Assembly: GCA_031259645.1 (NCBI GenBank)
Contig: JAIRLC010000138.1
Span: 1-5,277 of the forward strand
From: Prevotellaceae bacterium
Lineage (GTDB): Bacteria; Bacteroidota; Bacteroidia; Bacteroidales; UBA932
Direction: 5' to 3'
DNA length: 5,277 nt
The notes under the pieces are model-generated. The model worked only from the letters and a program-made list of their open reading frames with translations, made no database searches and was not told the DNA's origin. Positions 1 through 5,277 of the stretch are shown here, one piece after another. The translations under genes were made by a program, and so were the position numbers. Each line of letters begins with the position of its first letter. Position 1 is the first letter of the stretch.

Positions 1-3000
1 CAATTTAAAATTCCGATTAGTGAAGGGCGTGCATTCGGCGCCATTCAGGACTTTAAATCCATCCGTTTTGTCCGGATGTTTATGCGTGGATTTACCGACA
101 CCACCGTCCTGCGGTTTGCAACTTTGCAATTGGTGCGGGGCGACTGGCGTAAATACACACAGACGTTGCTGCAAGGGCAGGAGGGCACCGCCCAACCCGA
201 AATGACCAATGCCGCTTTTGATATTACATCGTTAAATATTGAAGAAAATTCATTGCGTAGCCCGGTGAACTACGTGTTGCCTCCCGGCACTTCGCGGCAA
301 ATTGACCCGGGCCAATATCAGGTGCGGCAATTGAATGAACAAGCTATGATGTTAAAGGTTATTGATCTGGCTGATGGCGATGCGCGTGCGGCATATAAAA
401 ACACAAACTTTGATTTCCGCCAGTACCGCCGGCTTAAAATGGATGTGCACGCCGAAGCCATCAGTGGCTACCCGTTGAAAAATAATGACCTTTCGGTGTT
501 TATTCGTATCGGCACGGATTACCGGTATAACTATTATGAATATGAAATACCGTTGTCGCTTACACCACATGGCGTGTATAGCGACAACCAGCGTGAAGAA
601 GTGTGGCGTCCCGAAAACATGCTCGACATTGCGATGGACATCTTCACCGATGCAAAATTGGAACGTAATGCGTTAATGAAGGCGGAAGGCGGCTCTTTGG
701 CTTCGGTATTTGAAAAATTGGATGGGAAAAATATAGTACGGGTCGTCGGCAATCCGAATCTCGGCAATGTGCGTACATTAATGATTGGTATCCGCAATCC
801 TGCCAAGCGCGCCAATCCTGACGACGACGGGTTGGCCAAATCGACCATCGTGTGGGTGAATGAACTGCGGCTTACCAACCTTGACGAAAGCAGCGGCTTT
901 GCCGCCAACGCCCGCATGACGGCGAAGCTGGCCGATTTTGGCAATATTACCGTAGCCGGAAATATGATGACGCCGAACTTCGGAAGTCTGGAATCGAAAA
1001 TTAACGAACGTTCGCAGGTGTATATGTATCAATATGACATTGCGGCCAATTTGGAATTGGGCATGCTGTTCCCGCGCAGTTTGGGCGTGCGGTTGCCTTT
1101 TTTCTTCGGCTTCATGGAAAACTACACCACCCCGAAATATAATCCTTTCGACCAGGATATTTTGCTTAAAGATGCGGTGCGTAATTTGACTTCTTATGAG
1201 CGCGATTCTTTATACCGCATGGTGTTGGATTACAAGCAGCGGTTGTCGTTTAACTTCACCAATGTGCGGGTGGCGGCGAATAACATGGAACAAAAAGTTT
1301 TTCATCCGTCCAATCTTTCCCTTGGCTTTTCGTATAGCCGTTTGTTTGCACGCAATTCAAAAATTGATCATCAGGAAGACATAAGTTACCATTTTAACAT
1401 GGCCTATGCCTATAATGTGCAGCCTTTTTATATCGACGTATTCAAAAATGCCGCTTGGTTAAAATCGAAGTACCTGCGCCTGATTGGTGACTTTAACCTG
1501 AACCCTTATCCCAATCAATTCAGTTTTACAACCGACATTAACAGGACATACAACGAAGTGCAATTCCGCAGTGTTGTGGCGCCCGAAGTGCAAATTGCGC
1601 CCACAGCCGCGAAGGATTTCACATGGGACAGGAATTATAATATGTTATGGGATATTACGCGCTCCTTGAAATTGGAATTTAATGCCAACAACCGCGCGCG
1701 GATTGATGAACCGGAAGGCATTATCAACAAAAGGCTCGACCCCGAAGGCTACCGCCATTGGCATGATTCTACATGGACTAATTTCTGGCAGTTTGGACGG
1801 AACGTGCAATATTACCATCGTTATGACCTGACATGGACCGTGCCCATCAATAAAATTCCGCTTCTGGAGTGGACGAGCAGCAGGTTCCGCTATGGCGGTA
1901 CTTACGACTGGCAGGCCGCGCCGATATTGAAAGACGCGACTTATAATCCGGGAAACACCATTTCAAATTCCCGGAACATCATGGCTTCTCTCGATTTTTC
2001 ATTTGAAACGTTGTACAATAAAGTTCCTTTCCTGCGCCGGGTTAATGATGATTTTTCAGGACGTATCCGGCGGCTTCCTGTAATGGTAGATGTGGTTTAT
2101 GAAAGCAGGCCGTTAAATTTCACCGCCAACACCAAACGGGCAATTCGCCATAAACTGAATACGGAGCGCGTGAAGGCAACGATTGCGGATGCGGATGGAA
2201 AAGAAATAAAAGGCACGGTAGAAATAGTGGATGAGAATACCGTAAGCGTCACGTTAGGCCAGGCGGCGCGGGGCGCTCGTGTTAAAGTAACGGGGCGTGT
2301 GCCGAAAAAACAAAACCCGGCGGAATATGCCGGCAAGGCGCTGGTGCGTGCCGCCATGTTGGTGCGTACCCTGTCGATTAGTTACAGCAGCACCGATGCT
2401 ACAACCTTGCCCGGCTTTACGCCCGGCTCGCAAATTATGGGCATGAATCATGAGAATGGATGGGCGCCCGGTTGGGGCTTTATATTTGGCGAACAGGACG
2501 AGGGCTTTGTGGAAAAGGCGCGACGGATGAATTGGCTTTCGCAGGATACGGCCATGATTACCCCGTACAGCATGGCCCACACCAATACATGGGACTTTCG
2601 CGCCATGTTGGAACCTTTCCGTGATTTGAAAATAGAACTGAGGGCGCGCCGCAGTTACAGCGAAAACAAATTAAGCTACAATGTGTCTGAGCCAAGTGCA
2701 CAGCGCCAGATAACGGGCAGTTTTAATATCTCGGTGCTTAGTATCGCTACGGCCTTTGAAAATCCGAAAGCGGAGAATGACTATTATTCCAAAGCCTTCC
2801 AAAGATTTTTGGATAACCGCGCTATCGTGGCCGGTCGTTTGGCTCAAAGCAGGGCGGCGGCCTCTTCGGTTTATACCGGAGCGCCCGACGCTAACTCCGA
2901 AACAGGATTTCCCAGCGGCTACAGCCCGCTTTCGGCCGAAGTGCTTATCCCGTCTTTTCTGGCAGCCTACACCGGGAGGTCGGCCTACAACGTAACACTA

Positions 3001-3723
3001 AAGAATTTCTTCAACATTCCCTTGCCCAACTGGCAAATTACATACAACGGATTATCGCGCCTGAAAGCGTTGAAGGACATTGTCACATCGGCCACACTGA
3101 TGCATAGCTACCAATCCACGTATGCCGTGAACGCTTATACCCTGAACCAGAATTACGACGAAGGAGCAGACGGCTTCAGCTATGTGCGCAATGCCCTGGG
3201 TGATTTTATTGCACTGCGCGACATTATGAATGTGGGTATCAGCGAACGTTTTTCCCCTTTGTTTTATGTGGAACTCGGATGGTTTAATGCGCTGTCCACA
3301 GGAGCGGAGTGGAATAAAACGCGCTCGATAGGATTGAGCATGGCAAACAACCAAATTACGGAAAACCGTACCGATGAATGGCGGCTATGGCTGGGATATA
3401 CCTTCAGGGAATTTCCCGTATTGTTCACCTTTATGTCCAACCGCTCAAGTAAGGCGAAAACGATGTTGCGCATGCAGGCTGCGCTTTCGGTACGCGACGA
3501 CATGTACATTTTGCGTAACATCGCACCGGATAATTCGGGGCTTCCGCAACTCGCCGACGGTAAACAGACAATTACCATCAAATGTTCTGCGGATTATACG
3601 GTAAGCAGTAACATTATGCTCCGCCTGTTTTTCGACCGGACAGTGAACACCCCGCGCGTTTCGACTGTTGGAACGGCAAATACCATGGCCGGTTTGAGCA
3701 TAAACATATTATTGGCGCAATAA
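1..3723 (+). CDS. sprA: SprA/Sov, outer-membrane translocon of the type IX secretion system (C-terminal part, 5'-truncated by window)
   Basis: Forms the very large outer-membrane beta-barrel through which T9SS cargo (gliding adhesins, secreted enzymes) leaves the periplasm; in Flavobacterium it works with PorV and a plug protein. The frame is open from base 1, so the gene starts upstream; 1240 codons are visible, about half of the roughly 2400 residues usual for the family. The first ATG in the frame (76) is internal, because family-like sequence (FKSIRFVRMFMRGF) runs through it. Family-like blocks in order: NYVLPPGTSRQIDP (268-309), VNELRLTNLDE (856-888), the aromatic W..F..GR..YY.RYDLTW stretch (about 1768-1840), SQIMGMN then PGWGFIFGEQD (2428-2499), and VLIPSFLAAYTG (2941-2976). 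Much of the rest alternates polar and aromatic/aliphatic residues, as barrel strands do, up to the C-terminus (GLSINILLAQ). A less barrel-like segment lies at 2140-2335. No frameshift or internal stop is seen. Assigned from remembered family sequence, not by a search. Confidence 0.95.
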   Translation, partial: QFKIPISEGRAFGAIQDFKSIRFVRMFMRGFTDTTVLRFATLQLVRGDWRKYTQTLLQGQEGTAQPEMTNAAFDITSLNIEENSLRSPVNYVLPPGTSRQIDPGQYQVRQLNEQAMMLKVIDLADGDARAAYKNTNFDFRQYRRLKMDVHAEAISGYPLKNNDLSVFIRIGTDYRYNYYEYEIPLSLTPHGVYSDNQREEVWRPENMLDIAMDIFTDAKLERNALMKAEGGSLASVFEKLDGKNIVRVVGNPNLGNVRTLMIGIRNPAKRANPDDDGLAKSTIVWVNELRLTNLDESSGFAANARMTAKLADFGNITVAGNMMTPNFGSLESKINERSQVYMYQYDIAANLELGMLFPRSLGVRLPFFFGFMENYTTPKYNPFDQDILLKDAVRNLTSYERDSLYRMVLDYKQRLSFNFTNVRVAANNMEQKVFHPSNLSLGFSYSRLFARNSKIDHQEDISYHFNMAYAYNVQPFYIDVFKNAAWLKSKYLRLIGDFNLNPYPNQFSFTTDINRTYNEVQFRSVVAPEVQIAPTAAKDFTWDRNYNMLWDITRSLKLEFNANNRARIDEPEGIINKRLDPEGYRHWHDSTWTNFWQFGRNVQYYHRYDLTWTVPINKIPLLEWTSSRFRYGGTYDWQAAPILKDATYNPGNTISNSRNIMASLDFSFETLYNKVPFLRRVNDDFSGRIRRLPVMVDVVYESRPLNFTANTKRAIRHKLNTERVKATIADADGKEIKGTVEIVDENTVSVTLGQAARGARVKVTGRVPKKQNPAEYAGKALVRAAMLVRTLSISYSSTDATTLPGFTPGSQIMGMNHENGWAPGWGFIFGEQDEGFVEKARRMNWLSQDTAMITPYSMAHTNTWDFRAMLEPFRDLKIELRARRSYSENKLSYNVSEPSAQRQITGSFNISVLSIATAFENPKAENDYYSKAFQRFLDNRAIVAGRLAQSRAAASSVYTGAPDANSETGFPSGYSPLSAEVLIPSFLAAYTGRSAYNVTLKNFFNIPLPNWQITYNGLSRLKALKDIVTSATLMHSYQSTYAVNAYTLNQNYDEGADGFSYVRNALGDFIALRDIMNVGISERFSPLFYVELGWFNALSTGAEWNKTRSIGLSMANNQITENRTDEWRLWLGYTFREFPVLFTFMSNRSSKAKTMLRMQAALSVRDDMYILRNIAPDNSGLPQLADGKQTITIKCSADYTVSSNIMLRLFFDRTVNTPRVSTVGTANTMAGLSINILLAQ

Positions 3724-3758
3724 ATGGAAATAAAATATAAATCTTAAATATTAATGTT
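3724..3758 (+). other. A/T-rich sprA-gcvH spacer and gcvH leader
   Basis: This 35-bp spacer is almost entirely A and T. It has no purine-rich Shine-Dalgarno motif before the gcvH ATG, which is normal in Bacteroidota, where A-rich, unstructured leaders favour initiation. It is too short for a glycine riboswitch. No clean Bacteroidota promoter (TTG, about 20 bp, TAnnTTTG) is present: the nearest fit is TTG at 3712-3714 with TAAATCTT at 3738-3745, poor in both the -7 box and the spacing. No G/C-stemmed hairpin followed by a T-run is present, so transcription may continue from sprA into gcvH. Two tiny ORFs occur: ATG directly after the sprA stop (3724-3747, MEIKYKS) and ATG-TTA-TGA (3754-3762), whose stop overlaps the gcvH start. 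Confidence 0.5.
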
Positions 3759-4133
3759 ATGAATATTCCTGAAAATTTAAAGTACACGAAAGACCATGAG
3801 TGGGTGCGTGTAGAAGGCAATATCGCGGTGGTGGGCATTACCGATTATGCGCAAAGCCAGTTGGGCGATATTGTATTTGTTGATGTGCAAACCGTAGGCG
3901 AAACCCTGGAACAGGGCGATATGTTTGGCGCCATTGAAGCGGTGAAAACAGTGGCCGACGCCTATATGCCGTTATCGGGCGAAGTGTCGGAATTTAACAC
4001 GGCGCTGGAAAACGCGCCGGAATTGGTGAACAAAGACCCCTATGGAGAAGGCTGGATGGTGAAAATTGAAATGGCCGACCCTGCGCAAATTGAGGGCCTG
4101 CTCACGCCCGATGACTACAAGAAACTCATTTAA
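3759..4133 (+). CDS. gcvH: Glycine cleavage system H protein (lipoyl carrier)
   Basis: Small cytoplasmic carrier whose lipoyl-lysine arm moves the aminomethyl group between the P protein (glycine decarboxylase), T protein (aminomethyltransferase) and L protein (dihydrolipoamide dehydrogenase), degrading glycine to CO2, NH3 and methylene-THF. The 124-residue product has the usual family length and is complete. The N-terminal YTKDHEWVRVEG (residues 9-20) and GITDYAQSQLGDIVFVD (26-42) are hallmarks of the family. The lipoylation site is Lys63 in IEAVKTVADAYMP, followed by the conserved SGEVSEFN turn and the C-terminal DPYGEGWMVKIE block. The ATG at 3759 is chosen because MNIPENLKYTKDHEW is the typical family N-terminus; no Shine-Dalgarno motif is seen. 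None of gcvP, gcvT or lpd is in the window. Free GcvH can also act in lipoate relay in some bacteria, which cannot be judged here. The gene sits 35 bp after sprA and 11 bp before glyS. Confidence 0.98.
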   Translation: MNIPENLKYTKDHEWVRVEGNIAVVGITDYAQSQLGDIVFVDVQTVGETLEQGDMFGAIEAVKTVADAYMPLSGEVSEFNTALENAPELVNKDPYGEGWMVKIEMADPAQIEGLLTPDDYKKLI

Positions 4134-4144
4134 CCCCGCTAACG

Positions 4145-5277
4145 ATGACACAGGAAGACCAGTTTAAAAATCTGATTGCCCACGCCAAGGAATACGGCTT
4201 TATTTTTCCGTCGAGTGAAATATATGACGGATTAAGTGCGGTGTATGACTATGGGCAATTGGGCGTAGAGTTGAAAAATAATATCAAGCGCTACTGGTGG
4301 GACGCCATGGTGCGCCTTCACGAAAATATCGTAGGCATTGATTCGGCTATTTTCATGCATCCGCGGATATGGGAGGCCTCCGGACACGTGGGCGCGTTCA
4401 ATGATCCGCTGATTGACAACAAGGATTCGAAAAAACGCTACCGCGCCGATGTGCTGGTGGAAGAATACCTCGCGAAAATTGAGGAAAAAATCAATAAAGA
4501 AATAGAAAAAGGCCGCAAAAAATTCGGCGACACTTTTGATGAAACACAGTTCAGGGCTACCAATCCGAATGTGCAACGCAACGTACAGAAGGCCGGGGAA
4601 GTCTCAAAACGCCTGAATGAGGCGCTGAATGCGAATGACCTCGTGGCCTTGAAACAATTGATTGTTGATTGCGAAATTGCGTGTCCCGTTTCAGGTTCGC
4701 GTAATTGGACGGATGTGCGCCAATTCAACCTGATGTTCAGCACGCAAATAGGCAGCGTGAGCGAAGACGCCAATGTGATTTACCTGCGCCCCGAAACCGC
4801 GCAGGGTATTTTTGTGAACTTCCTGAATGTACAAAAAACCGGCCGGATGAAAATCCCGTTCGGCATTGCACAAATCGGAAAAGCGTTCCGGAACGAAATT
4901 GTAGCGCGCCAATTCATTTTCCGCATGCGTGAATTTGAACAAATGGAAATGCAGTTTTTTGTGCGGCCGGGCGAAGAATTGAAATGGTTTGAATATTGGA
5001 AAGAAGCCCGTTTGCGCTGGCACAAATCGTTGGGGCTGGGCGATGGAAAATACCGTTTTCACGATCATGAAAAATTGGCGCACTACGCCAATGCGGCTAC
5101 CGACATTGAATTTGAATTTCCGTTCGGGTTCAAGGAACTCGAAGGTATTCACTCACGCACCGATTTCGATTTGAGGCGTCATCAGGAGTTTTCGGGACGC
5201 AAGCAACAATACTTCGACCCCGAAACCAACGAGAGCTATGTGCCCTACGTGGTGGAAACCTCCATTGGGTTAGACCG
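4145..5277 (+). CDS. glyS: Glycyl-tRNA synthetase, homodimeric (alpha2) class II type (3'-truncated by window)
   Basis: Charges tRNA-Gly with glycine using ATP in the cytoplasm. The open frame runs from ATG 4145 to the window end: 377 codons plus two bases of an Arg codon. Visible parts: N-terminal GFIFPSSEIYDGLSAVYDYG (residues 18-37) and GVELKNNIKRYWW around class II motif 1; a charged, helical insertion (about 100-165); CPVSGSRNWTDVRQFNLMF (180-198), where the second Cys of the CPxCG seen in some GlyRS is Ser; RPETAQGIFVNF (215-226); motif 2 with FRNE (248-251) and FRMREFEQME (259-268); and the start of motif 3, ETSIGLD (371-377), cut just before its Arg. The rest of motif 3 and the anticodon-binding domain are missing, roughly 130 residues judged from remembered lengths near 500. 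This is the single-chain type, not the alpha2beta2 GlyQ/GlyS pair. The start matches the family (MTQEDQFKNLIAHAKEYGF); the 11-bp gap after gcvH has no Shine-Dalgarno motif. Confidence 0.97.
   Translation, partial: MTQEDQFKNLIAHAKEYGFIFPSSEIYDGLSAVYDYGQLGVELKNNIKRYWWDAMVRLHENIVGIDSAIFMHPRIWEASGHVGAFNDPLIDNKDSKKRYRADVLVEEYLAKIEEKINKEIEKGRKKFGDTFDETQFRATNPNVQRNVQKAGEVSKRLNEALNANDLVALKQLIVDCEIACPVSGSRNWTDVRQFNLMFSTQIGSVSEDANVIYLRPETAQGIFVNFLNVQKTGRMKIPFGIAQIGKAFRNEIVARQFIFRMREFEQMEMQFFVRPGEELKWFEYWKEARLRWHKSLGLGDGKYRFHDHEKLAHYANAATDIEFEFPFGFKELEGIHSRTDFDLRRHQEFSGRKQQYFDPETNESYVPYVVETSIGLD

Noticed and set aside
76..78. ATG at 76 as the real start of the large gene
   Set aside because: The frame is open upstream to base 1 and the upstream residues (FKSIRFVR) continue the SprA family block, so the gene is truncated by the window edge rather than starting here.
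20..205. 61-codon plus-strand ORF at the window start, with several Cys residues
   Set aside because: It overlaps the sprA frame, which reads as conserved family sequence through the same bases; a different reading frame here has no support.
534..944. 136-codon open frame on the minus strand inside sprA
   Set aside because: It is antisense to continuous, family-like SprA sequence, has low-complexity Ser/Ala/Leu content and no recognisable motif. It is a shadow frame.
3734..3767. Possible hairpins or operator in the spacer: AATAT/ATATT (3734-3738 with 3748-3752) and two AATATT copies (3747-3752, 3762-3767) flanking the gcvH start
   Set aside because: Stems are only 5-6 A/T pairs with no G/C and no following T-run, so they are too weak for a terminator and are expected by chance in such A/T-rich sequence.
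4682..4700. Loss of the second Cys in the CPxCG-like site of GlyRS (CPVSG) as a possible defect
   Set aside because: From memory, Bacteroidota GlyRS proteins commonly carry CPxSG at this place, so it looks like normal lineage variation, and all other motifs present are intact.
4691..5152. 153-codon open frame on the minus strand opposite glyS
   Set aside because: It lies fully antisense to a strongly conserved GlyRS region, and its translation shows no recognisable domain. It is explained by codon bias of the real gene.

Overview
The window looks like core chromosome of a Bacteroidota (Bacteroidetes) bacterium. Three things point there: a SprA/Sov-type protein, which is confined to this phylum as the outer-membrane translocon of the type IX secretion system (T9SS); a GlyRS and a GcvH whose sequences read like Bacteroidota versions; and starts without a Shine-Dalgarno motif, next to an A/T-rich leader. 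The class or genus cannot be fixed from this window.

Layout: all three genes are on the + strand and tightly packed. Bases 1-3723 hold the C-terminal 1240 codons of sprA, whose 5' part lies outside the window. A 35-bp, almost pure A/T spacer follows (3724-3758), then a complete gcvH (3759-4133), the lipoyl carrier protein of the glycine cleavage system. After 11 bp comes glyS (4145 to the window end), a homodimeric-type glycyl-tRNA synthetase that is cut off inside class II motif 3. There is no non-coding stretch over 35 bp, and no tRNA, rRNA, CRISPR array, mobile element, long repeat or convincing rho-independent terminator.

How they fit together: gcvH and glyS both concern glycine, one in its catabolism and one-carbon supply, the other in its charging onto tRNA. 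Their 11-bp gap suggests co-transcription. sprA is functionally unrelated, but no terminator separates it from gcvH, so read-through is possible. No pseudogene, frameshift or foreign-looking segment was seen. I found no previously undescribed system. The points worth a second look are small: the sprA-gcvH-glyS arrangement, two mini-ORFs in the gcvH leader, and a soluble-looking segment inside the SprA barrel region.
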